Positions 24,141 to 33,752 of a DNA stretch of 64,000 nucleotides are shown in pieces. Source of the stretch: Micromonospora lupini str. Lupac 08. Lineage in GTDB: Bacteria > Actinomycetota > Actinomycetes > Mycobacteriales > Micromonosporaceae. The position numbers were made by a program, and so were the translations under genes. Location: assembly GCF_000297395.2 (NCBI RefSeq), contig NZ_HF570108.1:3134359-3198358 (forward strand). The letters are read 5' to 3'. Positions within the stretch are counted from its first letter, which is position 1. Each line of letters begins with the position of its first letter. The notes beneath the pieces are model-generated. The model was given only the letters and a program-made list of their open reading frames with translations. It was not told where the DNA came from and made no database searches.

Positions 24141-25943
24141 GTGCCGTCCACCCTGCTCTCCCGCCGTGACCTCGACTTCCTGCTGCACGACTGGCTGCGG
24201 GTGTCGCAGCTCGTCGAGCGTCCCCGCTACGCCGAGCACTCCCGGGAGACCTTCGACGACGCCCTGGACCTCGCCGAGCGGGTCGCCACCGAGCAGTTCG
24301 CCCCGCACAACCGGGCCGCCGACCTCGCCGAACCGACGTTCGACGGGCAGCGGGTGCAGTTGATCCCGCAGGTACGCGCGGCGTTGGAGAGCTTCGCCGA
24401 GACGGGACTGCTCACCGCCGGGCTGGACGAATCGGTCGGCGGTCTGCAACTGCCGCAGGCCGTCGCCGCCGCCTGCTTCGCCTGGTTCCAGGCGGCCAAC
24501 GTGGCCACCTCGGCGTACCCGATGCTGACCCTGGGCAACGCGAAGCTGTTGCTGGCGCACGGCAGCGCCGAGCAGGTCGACACGTACGTGCGACCCATGC
24601 TGGAGGGTCGGTTCTTCGGCACCATGTGCCTGTCCGAGCCGCAGGCCGGCAGCTCACTGGCCGACATCACCACGCGGGCCGAGCCGCAGCCGGACGGCAC
24701 GTACCGCCTGTTCGGCACCAAGATGTGGATCTCCGGCGGTGACCACGAGCTGGCCGAGAACATCGTCCACCTGGTGTTGGCGCGGATTCCCGGCGGGCCG
24801 CCCGGCGTGAAGGGCATCTCCCTGTTCGTCGTGCCCAAGGTGCTCGTCGGGCCGGACGGGTCGCTCGGGGACCGCAACGACGTGGTGCTCGTCGGGCTCA
24901 ACCACAAGATGGGCTTCCGCGGGACCACCAACACCCTGCTCAGCTTCGGCGACGGCGGGCACGAGCCCGGCGGCCGGCCCGGCGCGGTGGGCCACCTCGT
25001 CGGTGCGCCGCACCAGGGGCTCGCCCAGATGTTCCACATGATGAACGGTGCCCGGATCGGTGTGGGCGCCGGCGCCATGGCGCTGGGCTACACCGGCTAT
25101 CTCAAGAGCCTGGCGTACGCCCGCGAGCGGCCGCAGGGCCGGCCGGTCGACGCGAAGGACCCGGCCGCGCCGCAGGTGCCGATCATCGACCATCCGGACG
25201 TACGACGGATGCTGCTCGCGCAGAAGAGCTACGTGGAGGGTGCCCTGGCCCTGGTGCTCTACTGCGCCCGGCTGCTCGACGAGGAGCAGACCGCGCCGGA
25301 GCAGACCGACCGGGAGCGGGCGCACCTGCTGCTGGACGTGCTCACCCCGATCACCAAGAGCTGGCCGTCGCAGTGGTGTCTGGCCGCCAACGACCTGGCG
25401 ATCCAGGTGCTCGGCGGTGCCGGCTACACCCGGGACCACGACGTCGAGCAGCACTACCGGGACAACCGGCTCAACCCGATCCACGAGGGCACCCACGGCA
25501 TTCAGGCGCTGGACCTGCTGGGGCGCAAGATGACCATGCGCGACGGCGCGGGCCTGCTCCTGCTCACCGAGACGATGGGGGACACCGTCGCCCGGGGCCG
25601 TAAGGCCGGCGGGGAGGCCGCCGAGCTGGCCGACCGGCTGGCCGACGCGGTGGACCGGATCACCACTGTCACCCGCCGCCTCTGGGCCGGCGGTGACCCG
25701 GCGCTCGCCCTGGCCAACGCAAGCGTCTACCTGGAGGCGGTCGGGCACGTGGTGATCGCGTGGATGTGGTTGGAGCAGGTGCTGGCGCTGCCGCCGCAGG
25801 AGGGCGGCGATGCCTTCCACGCGGGCAAGCGGCAGGCCGCCCGCTACTTCTTCAGCGTCGAGCTGCCCCGCACGGGTCCGCAGTTCGACCTGCTGGACAG
25901 CCTCGACCGGACCACGCTCGACATGCGCGCGGACTGGTTCTGA
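24141..25943 (+). CDS. Acyl-CoA dehydrogenase, DmdC-like long form
   Basis: Flavoenzyme of 600 aa. The N-terminal extension, FAD motifs (MCLSEPQAGSSLADI, then KMWISGGDHEL) and catalytic Glu in NPIHEGTHGIQALDLLGRK are typical of the 3-methylmercaptopropionyl-CoA dehydrogenase-like (DmdC/AcdA-C) subgroup, which has an additional C-terminal helical domain. The GTG at 24141 follows GAGGAG. It likely oxidises an acyl-CoA; in actinomycetes most such enzymes act on short or medium chains rather than on methylmercaptopropionate. Confidence 0.85.
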   Translation: MPSTLLSRRDLDFLLHDWLRVSQLVERPRYAEHSRETFDDALDLAERVATEQFAPHNRAADLAEPTFDGQRVQLIPQVRAALESFAETGLLTAGLDESVGGLQLPQAVAAACFAWFQAANVATSAYPMLTLGNAKLLLAHGSAEQVDTYVRPMLEGRFFGTMCLSEPQAGSSLADITTRAEPQPDGTYRLFGTKMWISGGDHELAENIVHLVLARIPGGPPGVKGISLFVVPKVLVGPDGSLGDRNDVVLVGLNHKMGFRGTTNTLLSFGDGGHEPGGRPGAVGHLVGAPHQGLAQMFHMMNGARIGVGAGAMALGYTGYLKSLAYARERPQGRPVDAKDPAAPQVPIIDHPDVRRMLLAQKSYVEGALALVLYCARLLDEEQTAPEQTDRERAHLLLDVLTPITKSWPSQWCLAANDLAIQVLGGAGYTRDHDVEQHYRDNRLNPIHEGTHGIQALDLLGRKMTMRDGAGLLLLTETMGDTVARGRKAGGEAAELADRLADAVDRITTVTRRLWAGGDPALALANASVYLEAVGHVVIAWMWLEQVLALPPQEGGDAFHAGKRQAARYFFSVELPRTGPQFDLLDSLDRTTLDMRADWF

Positions 25944-25955
25944 GGGGGCGGGTCG

Positions 25956-26132
25956 TCACCGTCGGCGGGTCTGGTGGTGCATGGCCTGCCGTCCCTTGAC
26001 CACACCCAGGATGATCACGATCACCAGCGCGATCAGACCGATGATGATCAGCCAGCGGACCGCCTCGAGGATCAGCCCGAGCAGAATCAGCACGCCGGCG
26101 ACCACGCCGACGACCCAGAGCATGGCGCGCAT
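25956..26132 (-). CDS. Small membrane protein
   Basis: Protein of 58 aa from the ATG at 26132, which has GGAGG five bases upstream. Two hydrophobic helices (about residues 4-26 and 28-46) precede a basic tail GRQAMHHQTRRR. It resembles small hydrophobic actinobacterial proteins of unknown role. It ends 12 bp from the convergent dehydrogenase stop. Confidence 0.65.
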   Translation of the reverse strand: MRAMLWVVGVVAGVLILLGLILEAVRWLIIIGLIALVIVIILGVVKGRQAMHHQTRRR

Positions 26133-26226
26133 CTCGACCTCCACAGGACGGGCCGCGTGCGGATACGCGAACCCTCGCCTCCCCTTCCCGATCCCGCCGA
26201 CCCCAAACGGGCACTGCGGCCTCCGC

Positions 26227-26279
26227 GATCCTGCGCTTGTTGTCCGCGCGAACCGGGACCCGACGCGAAGCGCAGGATC
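26227..26279. repeat. REP-like intergenic palindrome
   Basis: Perfect 12-bp arms GATCCTGCGCTT (26227-26238) and AAGCGCAGGATC (26268-26279) around a 29-nt loop, in the gap between two leftward genes. Part of its left side recurs at 13471-13491, so it is an interspersed element. Confidence 0.6.
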
Positions 26280-26286
26280 TGCGGGA

Positions 26287-26997
26287 TCAGCGGCGGGCCA
26301 CGTAGACGGTGTTGGCGGACCGGCCGCCGGTCAGGGGGTTGGCGAAGGGCACGACGTGCGCCCGGACGGTCGCGAACACCTCGGTGAGCGCCGCCGTGAA
26401 CCCGTCGTCCGGCGGGTCGTCCGACCAGAGCGCGAAGACGCCCTCCGGGCGCAGCAGCGCGGCGAGCCGGCGCAGCCCGTCCGGCGCGTAGAAGGGAGCG
26501 TGGCTGGGGTGCAGGACGTTGCGCGGCGAGTGGTCGACGTCGAGCAGGACGGCGTCGAACCGCCGCCCGGGCGACTCGGCGTCGAAGCCGTCGCCGGCCA
26601 CCGCGGCGAAGAAGTCGGCCCGCGCGAACCGGGTCCGCGGGTCCTCGGCGAGCCCGGCCGCGAACGGCAGCAGCCCGCGCCGGTGCCAGTCGATGACGTC
26701 CTCGATGGCCTCCACGACGAGAAGTGACCGCACCCGCGGGTCGGCCAGCGCGGTGCACGCGGTGTAGCCCAGTCCGAGGCCGCCGACCACGACGTCGAGG
26801 ACGTCACCGGTCAGTTCGGCCAGGCCCAGCCGCGCCAGCTCGATCTCCGCGACGGGGAAGAGGCTGGACATCAGGTACTCGTCGTCGAGCTTGACCTCGT
26901 ACACCTCGACCTGGAGGGCCGGATCGCGGCGCCGCCGCAGGCTGATCGCGCCGATCGGGGTCTCCCGCCAGGCCAGCTCCTCGAAACGCGCGCCCAC
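26287..26997 (-). CDS. Spermidine-synthase-like methyltransferase-fold protein
   Basis: Protein of 236 aa from the GTG at 26997, which has GAGAGG upstream. It has a short N-terminal beta region, a nucleotide-type loop DVVVGGLGLGYTACTAL and LLDVDHSP, as in spermidine-synthase-like proteins. The polyamine-synthase catalytic Asp is replaced in context by a DVDHSPRN motif. It may act on another amine or only bind S-adenosyl compounds. Upstream of, and divergent from, eccB. Confidence 0.65.
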   Translation of the reverse strand: MGARFEELAWRETPIGAISLRRRRDPALQVEVYEVKLDDEYLMSSLFPVAEIELARLGLAELTGDVLDVVVGGLGLGYTACTALADPRVRSLLVVEAIEDVIDWHRRGLLPFAAGLAEDPRTRFARADFFAAVAGDGFDAESPGRRFDAVLLDVDHSPRNVLHPSHAPFYAPDGLRRLAALLRPEGVFALWSDDPPDDGFTAALTEVFATVRAHVVPFANPLTGGRSANTVYVARR

Positions 26998-27125
26998 GGA
27001 TGCCCTCTCGCCGCCGGATTCGTCCCCGGATGGTACCGCTCGGGGCCGGGACCGCCACGCAGGGTCCACGGGACATCGACGCAGCGCATATCCTGTGGCC
27101 CGGTCGAACCAGCGGAAGGGACCTC

Positions 27126-28499
27126 ATGCCGTCGCGGCAGGATCAGCTGCACTCCTACCAGTTCAGCGTCCAGCGGGCGGTCGCCGCTCTGGTGATGCGC
27201 GAGACCGACCCGGCTCAGTCGCCGTTTCGGCGGCTGGCGGGCGCGGGCCTGGCCAGCGTCCTCGTCGCGGTGATCGGGCTCGGTGGCTTCGCGCTCTACG
27301 GCCTGTTCGCCGGCGGCGGCACGGGATGGCGCGACCCGGGCGCGGTGATCGTGGAGAAGGAGTCCGGTGCCCGCTTCGTCTACCGCGAACAGAAGCTGCA
27401 CCCGGTGCTCAACTACGCGTCGGCGTTGCTGATCGTCGGCGCGGACCGGTCGAAGACCGTGCTGGTGTCCCGGCGGTCGATCGACGGCGTGCCGCGCGGC
27501 CTGCCGCTGGGCATCGCCGACGCGCCGGACTCGCTGCCCGCACCGGGCCGGTTGGCGACGGCGGCCTGGACGGTCTGCTCGACGGCCGGCGGCGAGGAGC
27601 CCCGCTCCGCGCTGCTCATCGGCACCGAGCCCGACGGCGGTCAGCCGCTGGGCGACGACGCCCTGCTGCTGCGCCACCCGGACGGCAGCCTGCACCTCGT
27701 GTGGCACCAGCACCGGTACCTGGTCCGCGATCCCAACCGGGTGCTGGCCGCGCTGGCCACCACCCGGGCCCGGTCGGTGCCGGTCGCGCCCGCCCTGCTC
27801 AACGCGCTCCCCGCCGGCGTCGACCTGGCCCCGCCGGCGCTGCCCGGCGAGGGCCGGCCCTCCACCCGGGTGTCCGGCGCCACGATCGGTCAGGTCTACG
27901 TGGTGCGCAACTCCGGCGGCGGTCGGCAGTACGCGGTGGCGCTCGACGGCGGGCTGGCCGGGATCACCGAGTTGCAGGCCGGGCTGTTGCTGGCCCGCAC
28001 CGGGCAGGGGGAGTCCGAACCGATGACGCTGGGTCGGTTCGCCGCGCTGCCCACGATGTCCGACCTCGCCCCGAGCGGCCCGACCGCGCCGCCGCCCGTA
28101 CCGCCCCGGCTCGCCGGTTCCGACGACGCGGCGATCTGCGCCCGGGTCGGGGACGACGGCGGCACGGGCGAGGTGCTGCGGGGCGTACGACTGCCGGACC
28201 TGGCGGCCGTCCCACGGACCGCGCCGACCGGCGGCGCGGCGCTTGCCGACCACGTGGTGGTGCAGCCGGGCGGCGGTGCGGTGGTCGAGGCCGCCGCGGC
28301 GCCCGGGGCGTCCGGAGGCGCGGTGTCCGTGATCACCGACCTGGGCCGGCGGTACGTGCTGGCCGACCGGGAGGTGTTGGCGATGCTCGGCTACCGCGAC
28401 GTGCGGCCGGTGCGGCTTCCCGCCGGCCTGGTCAGCCTCGTGCCGGCCGGCGCCACCCTGGACCCGGCCGCCGCCCGGGCCGTCGCCGCCCCGTCCTGA
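27126..28499 (+). CDS. eccB: Type VII secretion protein EccB
   Basis: Bitopic membrane protein of 457 aa. The N-terminal MPSRQDQLHSYQFSVQRAVAALV is a hallmark of EccB, then one TM helix (about residues 40-62), then a large extracytoplasmic domain built of repeated beta-alpha units. A Cys pair (C143 region and C330 region) could form the known EccB disulfide. EccB is a core part of ESX/T7SS membrane complexes. No eccC, eccD, eccE, mycP or esx gene is in the window, so it is either a lone copy or separated from its cluster. Confidence 0.9.
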   Translation: MPSRQDQLHSYQFSVQRAVAALVMRETDPAQSPFRRLAGAGLASVLVAVIGLGGFALYGLFAGGGTGWRDPGAVIVEKESGARFVYREQKLHPVLNYASALLIVGADRSKTVLVSRRSIDGVPRGLPLGIADAPDSLPAPGRLATAAWTVCSTAGGEEPRSALLIGTEPDGGQPLGDDALLLRHPDGSLHLVWHQHRYLVRDPNRVLAALATTRARSVPVAPALLNALPAGVDLAPPALPGEGRPSTRVSGATIGQVYVVRNSGGGRQYAVALDGGLAGITELQAGLLLARTGQGESEPMTLGRFAALPTMSDLAPSGPTAPPPVPPRLAGSDDAAICARVGDDGGTGEVLRGVRLPDLAAVPRTAPTGGAALADHVVVQPGGGAVVEAAAAPGASGGAVSVITDLGRRYVLADREVLAMLGYRDVRPVRLPAGLVSLVPAGATLDPAAARAVAAPS

Positions 28500-28607
28500 C
28501 GCCGGCTGGTCTGCCGGTCGGCCGTGCGCCCGGCCGCCTGTCAATCGGGTGTCGTCTGCCGGCGGCGCGCCGCGCGGGCGGCGGGCGGGCATCCCGCCGG
28601 TCGGGCG

Positions 28608-29213
28608 TCAGTCGGTCGGGCGGCGCAGGAGGCTGACCGCGAACGGCGCGTCGTCGCGCCACGGCCGCAGGTCCCAGGTGGCGAAGCGGTGCTCCAGGCG
28701 CAGCCCGGCGGCGACCGCGTCGGCGTCGAACGCGGTCAGCGGGTAGCCGCGCTCGGTGCCGAAGCCCACGGCCAGCACGCCGTCGGGGCGCAGGTGCCCG
28801 GCGAGTCGGCGCAGCACCTCCGGCTCGGTGCCGGCGGCGACGAAGGCGAGCACGTTGCCGGCGAGCACTGCCGCGTCGAACGGCTCCGGCTCGCCGAGCG
28901 TCGGCAGGTCCAGTTCGGCCAGATCGGCGACCAGCCAGCGCGGGCCGGGATAATCGGCGCGGGCGGCCTCCACAAGCGCGGGGTCGGCGTCGACCCCGAC
29001 CACCGTGTGCCCTCGCTGGGCCAGCGCGGCACCCACCCGGCCGGTGCCGCTGCCGGCGTCGAGGATCCGCGAGCCGGGCGCGACGAGCGTGTCGACCAGC
29101 CGGGCCTCGCCGGCCAGGTCCGCTCCCTCGGCGGCGAGCTTGCGGAACCGGTCGATGTACCACTGCGAGTGCTCCGGACCGGTGTCGGTCGCCCAGCGGG
29201 TCGGGTTGGCCAT
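28608..29213 (-). CDS. Class I SAM-dependent methyltransferase
   Basis: Methyltransferase of 201 aa with SAM motif I ILDAGSGTGRVGAALA and the acidic motif GVDADPALVEAA, motif post I LVADLAEL, and a GHLRPDGVLAVGF strand. Substrate is not evident. The ATG at 29213 is preferred from the SQWYIDRF start region. It is convergent with eccB. Confidence 0.8.
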   Translation of the reverse strand: MANPTRWATDTGPEHSQWYIDRFRKLAAEGADLAGEARLVDTLVAPGSRILDAGSGTGRVGAALAQRGHTVVGVDADPALVEAARADYPGPRWLVADLAELDLPTLGEPEPFDAAVLAGNVLAFVAAGTEPEVLRRLAGHLRPDGVLAVGFGTERGYPLTAFDADAVAAGLRLEHRFATWDLRPWRDDAPFAVSLLRRPTD

Positions 29214-29337
29214 ACGGCCACCGTAACCGGGCCGGTCGGGGCGCGACGGACCGGTGCGGCAGGCGCACCGATCGGTGGCAGCTCAGCAGGGCGGTGCTCG
29301 GCGTGTCGACTCGCTCAGCTACCGACGATCAAGGGAC

Positions 29338-29373
29338 GGGGGGCTGAGCGGCGTGACGCCGCCCAGCGCCCCC
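29338..29373 (-). terminator. Terminator of the sugar ABC operon
   Basis: Read leftward, a stem of GGCGGCG/CGCCGCT extended by GGGGGCGCTG against CAGCCCCCC, with a TCA loop, begins 12 bp past the second permease stop. It is a strong GC stem with no U-tract. Confidence 0.7.
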
Positions 29374-29384
29374 TACTCCTTTAT

Positions 29385-30251
29385 TCAGCCCTTCTCCGCG
29401 CCGCTGGTCAGGCCCTCGGTGAGCAGCCGCTCGCTGGCGAAGAAGAGGATCACGATGGGCAGGGTGAGGACGACCGACCCGGCCATCAGCACCGTCTTGG
29501 GCACCTCCACGCCGTCGGCGAGCAGCGACAATCCCAGGGACACCGTCCACCGGTCCGGCTTGTCGACCAGGAACAGCAGGGCGAAGAGGAACTCGTTCCA
29601 GGCGATCATGAAGTCGTAGAGCGCGACCGCCATGATCGACGGCGCGGCGAGGGGCAGGCTGACCCGGCGGATGATGCCGAGGCGGCCGGCCCCGTCGATG
29701 GCCGCCGACTCCTCCAGACTGACCGGAATGGTCTCGAAGTAGTTCTTCAGCATGTAGACCGACACCGGCAGTGTCTGCGAGATGTAGACCAGCACCAGGC
29801 CGAACAGCGAGCCGCGCAGCCCGGCGAGACTGAAGACCACGAACAGCGGGATCGCGATGACGATCGACGGGAACAGGTAGACGGCCAGGAACAGGAAGTC
29901 GACCTGCCGCCGCCCGAAGAACCGCAGCCGGGCCACCGCGTACGCGCCGGGGATCGCGACGAGCAGCGTGAGCACAGTCGCCGCGACCGCGACGAGGCCA
30001 CTGTTGCGGATGAAGGTGAGAAACCCCTGGCCGCCGTCGTCGGTGGCCCTGAGCACCTCGGCGTACGTGGCCACGGTCAACTCGCCGAAGCCGACGACAA
30101 GCGAGCCCGGGTCGAGCAGCAGCCGCTCGATGGGGCGCACCGAGAGCACGAGCATGTAGTAGAAGGGAAAGATGGTGACGACCAGGAACGCGGCGATCAC
30201 CAGGCGGCGCAGCCAGCGGAGGCTCACCGTCTCGACCAGGTCCCGGTCCAT
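29385..30251 (-). CDS. Sugar ABC transporter permease, MalG-type
   Basis: Integral membrane permease of 288 aa with six TM segments and the EAA loop ESAAIDGAGRLGIIRRVSLPLAAPS that contacts the ATPase. It is a CUT1-type (MalG-like) permease. Its ATG shares one base with the stop of the first permease (TGATG). The operon holds no ATPase gene; a shared MsiK-type ATPase encoded elsewhere is usual in actinomycetes. Confidence 0.9.
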   Translation of the reverse strand: MDRDLVETVSLRWLRRLVIAAFLVVTIFPFYYMLVLSVRPIERLLLDPGSLVVGFGELTVATYAEVLRATDDGGQGFLTFIRNSGLVAVAATVLTLLVAIPGAYAVARLRFFGRRQVDFLFLAVYLFPSIVIAIPLFVVFSLAGLRGSLFGLVLVYISQTLPVSVYMLKNYFETIPVSLEESAAIDGAGRLGIIRRVSLPLAAPSIMAVALYDFMIAWNEFLFALLFLVDKPDRWTVSLGLSLLADGVEVPKTVLMAGSVVLTLPIVILFFASERLLTEGLTSGAEKG

Positions 30252-31207
30252 CAGTCGACCCTCCGTCCGAAGAAGCGCAGGTAGATCAGCACGAACACGA
30301 TGAGCACCACGGCCAGCACGACCGCCTGCGCGGCCGCCGCGCCGATGTCGGTACGGGCGGTGAGGAACTCGTACACCCGGACGCTCACCACCTCGGTGCC
30401 GGCGGCCCCGCCGGTGAGCAGGTAGACGTCGTCGAACTTGTTGAACGTCATGATGAAGCGCAGCACCCCCAGCAGGGCGATCACCGGGAGCAGTTGCGGC
30501 AGCAGGATGTGCCGGAACCGCTGGGTGGGCGTGGCGCCGTCGACGCGGGCGGCCTCCTCCAGCTCGCCGGGGACCGCCTGGAGCCGGGCCAGCAGGAACA
30601 GGAACGCGAACGGGAAGTAGCGCCACGCCTCGAACACGATGACGGTGGCCAGCGCTGTCGACTCCTGGGTGAGGAACGGCACCGGCGCGTCCCAGCCCAG
30701 CAGGCTCTGACCCCAGTGGTTGACGATGCCGAGCTGCGGGTCGAGCATCACCTGCCAGACGAAGGTGACCGCGACCACCGGCGCCACGTACGGCAGCAGC
30801 ATGGAGGCCCGCACCAACGTGCGACCCCAGAACGGCCGGCGTACCACCAGGGCGGCGACCAGACCGAGCGCGATCGACCCGACGGTGCCGCCGATGCTGT
30901 AGAGCAGGGTGACCCACAGCGTGTCGGCGAAGCCGGGGGTGTGCAGCACCCGGTCGATGTTGTCCATGGTGAACTCGCCGAACAGCCCGGTCTTGCGCAG
31001 GGTGGCGAGCCGGACCCGCTGGAAGGCGAGCACCACGGTCCACACGATCGGGATGCCGATGACCGCGATGGTGACGAGCAGGGTCGGCGCGACCAGGGCG
31101 AGCCCGGCGCGGGACTCGCGGCGGCGCAGGGTCAGTGGTCGGCGGCGGGGCGACGCCGGCCGCTCCTCGGTGGGGGAGCGGCCGGTGTCGGGGGCGGTGG
31201 TGGTCAA
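30251..31207 (-). CDS. Sugar ABC transporter permease, MalF-type
   Basis: Permease of 318 aa with six TM helices and the EAA loop EEAARVDGATPTQRFRHILLPQL. It begins at TTG 31207, overlapping the binding-protein stop as TTGA. It pairs with the MalG-type permease to form the CUT1 channel. Confidence 0.9.
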   Translation of the reverse strand: MTTTAPDTGRSPTEERPASPRRRPLTLRRRESRAGLALVAPTLLVTIAVIGIPIVWTVVLAFQRVRLATLRKTGLFGEFTMDNIDRVLHTPGFADTLWVTLLYSIGGTVGSIALGLVAALVVRRPFWGRTLVRASMLLPYVAPVVAVTFVWQVMLDPQLGIVNHWGQSLLGWDAPVPFLTQESTALATVIVFEAWRYFPFAFLFLLARLQAVPGELEEAARVDGATPTQRFRHILLPQLLPVIALLGVLRFIMTFNKFDDVYLLTGGAAGTEVVSVRVYEFLTARTDIGAAAAQAVVLAVVLIVFVLIYLRFFGRRVD

Positions 31208-32598
31208 TTGACGCCCGCCTTGATCGCCTCGACGTCCTTCTTGGCCCGGCCGGCGGCGGCCGCCGCGTCGGACTTGCCGGACACGAGGTCGCCCAGCACC
31301 TTGGGCACCGGCAGCTCGCCGAGCATGGCGCCGACGAGCTTGCCCTGCCCCTGGCTGAGGCCCCACCGCTGGAACGTGTCCGGGCTGCTGCGCAGGGTGG
31401 CCAGGACCTCGTCGCCGTACACGTCGGCGAGCGGCTTCTTGGCGTCCACGCCGGCCTGGCTGGTGTTCCAGGCGGTGAGGAACGCCTCCGGCTCGGCCGG
31501 GGTGCCCTTGCGCACCGGGAACCGGCCCTCGGGGGACATGCCGAACCAGCGCGGGTAGCCGTCGCCGAGCATGTACTCCACGAAGGACTTCGCCGGGTCG
31601 GCCGCCGCGCCGTCCAGCACCGCCCACGAGCTGATCTCGCCGTACTGCGCGGGTTCGGTGCCGTTGGGGCCCTTGATCGCGGTGACGAACCCGCTGTTCT
31701 TGGCCAGGAACGTCGGGTCGGCCTGGCACTGCGGGCAGGTCGGCTTGGCGTCGTTACGCAGCCCGGCCAGCTCGTCGAGGATGAACGGTGACCAGACCAC
31801 CATCGCCGCCTTGCCCGCGAAGTAGGTGGCCCGTGTGGTGTCCACGTCCTGCGCGCCCTTCACCGAGCTGGTGCGGATCAGGTCGCCGTAGAAGCGGAAC
31901 GCCTCGACGCACTGCGGTGAGTCGAGTGTCACCGCGCCGGAGTCGTCGGTGAGCTGGCAGCCGTTGGCCAGAGCCAGGTGCTCGAAGGTCTGCTGGGTGA
32001 ACACGTCGCTGGGGGAGGTGGCCGCGGTGATGCCGGCGACGCCGCCGGTGTTCAGCTTCGCCGCGGCGGTGGTGATCCGTTCGTACGTGTCGGGGGCCGG
32101 CAGACCGGCGGCGGCGAACAGGTCCTTGCGGTAGACGAGCAGCTGGCCCCACCCGTCGCTGGGCACGGAGAGCTGTTTGCCGTCGTCGGAGGTCAGCTCC
32201 AACGCTCGGGGTGAGAACGTCTGCCGGCCCAGCTTGTCGACGACCTCCGCGTTCGCCGAGGCGTGCAGCAGCTCGTTGCCGGCGAGCGTACGGATGCCGG
32301 CCAGGGAGACCGAGCCGACCACGTCGGGCAGGTCACCGGCGGCGGCGTTGGCGGCGATCAGGGACGGGAACTGGTCCTCGTTGACGGTCACGAGGTCTAC
32401 CTGGATCCCGGTCTTCGCGGTGAAGTCCGCGATGATCGCCTTGGTGGCGGTGACCCGGTCGGCGACGTCTTCCAGGCTCCAAACGGTGATCTTTTTGCTG
32501 TTGCTGTCGGATCCGTCATCTCCGCAGGCCAGCAGGGTGGATGCGGTCAGTGCCATGATCAGGGTGGTGGCGAGTATCCGCCTCGGAGGTGCTGACAT
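31204..32598 (-). CDS. Sugar ABC transporter substrate-binding lipoprotein
   Basis: Lipoprotein of 464 aa from the ATG at 32598, with a GGAG site before it. The signal peptide ends in the lipobox TLLACGDD. The body has the type 1 extracellular solute-binding fold (ITVWSLEDVADRV, FVEYMLGDGYPRWFGMSPEGRFPV). Four Cys outside the lipobox (QCV, CPQC and CQL) could form disulfides. It delivers substrate to the two permeases. Divergent from the dehydrogenase-isomerase-GH63 operon, which suggests a glycoside or glycosylglycerate as substrate. Confidence 0.9.
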   Translation of the reverse strand: MSAPPRRILATTLIMALTASTLLACGDDGSDSNSKKITVWSLEDVADRVTATKAIIADFTAKTGIQVDLVTVNEDQFPSLIAANAAAGDLPDVVGSVSLAGIRTLAGNELLHASANAEVVDKLGRQTFSPRALELTSDDGKQLSVPSDGWGQLLVYRKDLFAAAGLPAPDTYERITTAAAKLNTGGVAGITAATSPSDVFTQQTFEHLALANGCQLTDDSGAVTLDSPQCVEAFRFYGDLIRTSSVKGAQDVDTTRATYFAGKAAMVVWSPFILDELAGLRNDAKPTCPQCQADPTFLAKNSGFVTAIKGPNGTEPAQYGEISSWAVLDGAAADPAKSFVEYMLGDGYPRWFGMSPEGRFPVRKGTPAEPEAFLTAWNTSQAGVDAKKPLADVYGDEVLATLRSSPDTFQRWGLSQGQGKLVGAMLGELPVPKVLGDLVSGKSDAAAAAGRAKKDVEAIKAGVN

Positions 32599-32714
32599 CG
32601 GTGGCACTCCTCTCGAAGGGTACATGCCGGATTCAACACCTTCGATAGATCAATAACAAGACATATTGCGATTTTGTGTCTATCCTGGAGCCCAGTGCTA
32701 CCGGGATGTGACGC
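32599..32714. promoter_or_regulatory. Divergent sugar-operon promoter region
   Basis: This AT-rich 116-bp gap holds the promoters of both the ABC importer and the catabolic operon. GACA (32663) and TGTC (32679) flank an AT-rich centre. TATCCT at 32684 is a plausible -10 for the rightward operon. No local sugar regulator gene is present. Confidence 0.4.
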
Positions 32715-33752
32715 ATGGGCAACTGGGTGGTCTCTCTCGCCGGGCCTCGACGGATCAGCCTCGAGCCCTGCCCGCCGGATCCGCTCGGCCCGGGCCAGGT
32801 CCGGGTCCGCACCCGCTACTCGGGCATCTCCGCCGGCACGGAGCTGACCCTCTACCGGGGCAGCAATCCCCGACTCCGCAAGGACTGGGACGACGCCGCC
32901 CGAATGTTCGTCCCCCGCCAGACCCCGGTGCCCTACCCGCTGATCGGCTTCGGCTACGAGGAGGTCGGCGAGGTCGTCGAGGTGGCGCCCGAGGTCGTCG
33001 ACAGGCACCCGGGGCAACTCGTGTGGGGCATCTGGGGGCACCGGGCCGAGGCCGTCCTCGCCGCCGGGGCGGTCTGGCCGCTCCCCGCCGACCTGGACCC
33101 GCTCGCCGCGGTCTTCGCCCGGCCGGGCGCCATCGCGCTGACCGCCGTGCTCGCCGGTGACCTGCACCTGGGCGACTGGGTCGGCGTCTTCGGGCAGGGC
33201 GTCATCGGGCTGCTCGCCACCCGGCTCGCCGCGCTCTCCGGCGCCCGGGTGGTGGCCGTCGACCGGGTACCCGGCCGGCTGGCCCACGCCACCCGCTACG
33301 GCGCCCGGTCCACCGTGGACGTCGCGACCCAGTCCGCCGCCGCGGTGCTGCGTGACCTCACCGGCGGTCGGGGCGCGGACGTCTGCCTGGAGCTGTCCGG
33401 GGCGTACCCGGCGCTGCACGAGGCGATCCGCTCCACCGCACACGCCGGCCGGGTCGTGGCCGCCGGCTTCTACCAGGGCCAGGCCGACGCGCTCGGCCTC
33501 GGCGAGGAGTTCCACCACAACCGCATCCAGCTGGTGGCCGCCCAGGTCTCCGGGCCCACCCCCGCGCCGAGCATGGCCGGCCGGTGGACCGGAGACCGGG
33601 TCGCGCAGACCTTCATGGAGCTGGTGGCCGAACACAGCGTCGACCCGTTGCCGCTGGTCAGCCACATCGTCGACGCCAGCGCGGTCGCCGACGCCCTCGC
33701 GCTGCTCGACCGCGGCGCCGGTGACGTCCTCCAAGTGGTGCTGAGGTTCTAG
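32715..33752 (+). CDS. MDR-family (zinc-alcohol-dehydrogenase-like) dehydrogenase
   Basis: Medium-chain dehydrogenase/reductase of 345 aa. N-terminal GroES-like and C-terminal Rossmann parts are clear: VGVFGQGVIGLLATRLAALSGARVVAVD. The catalytic-zinc GHE motif and the four structural Cys are not evident, so it may be zinc-independent or use other ligands. As first gene in the operon with an isomerase and a GH63 hydrolase, it probably oxidises a polyol or sugar released from a glycoside. Confidence 0.8.
   Translation: MGNWVVSLAGPRRISLEPCPPDPLGPGQVRVRTRYSGISAGTELTLYRGSNPRLRKDWDDAARMFVPRQTPVPYPLIGFGYEEVGEVVEVAPEVVDRHPGQLVWGIWGHRAEAVLAAGAVWPLPADLDPLAAVFARPGAIALTAVLAGDLHLGDWVGVFGQGVIGLLATRLAALSGARVVAVDRVPGRLAHATRYGARSTVDVATQSAAAVLRDLTGGRGADVCLELSGAYPALHEAIRSTAHAGRVVAAGFYQGQADALGLGEEFHHNRIQLVAAQVSGPTPAPSMAGRWTGDRVAQTFMELVAEHSVDPLPLVSHIVDASAVADALALLDRGAGDVLQVVLRF

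Noticed and set aside
27126..28499. Complete type VII secretion cluster
   Set aside because: Only EccB is present; no EccC-type ATPase, EccD, mycosin or small Esx genes nearby.
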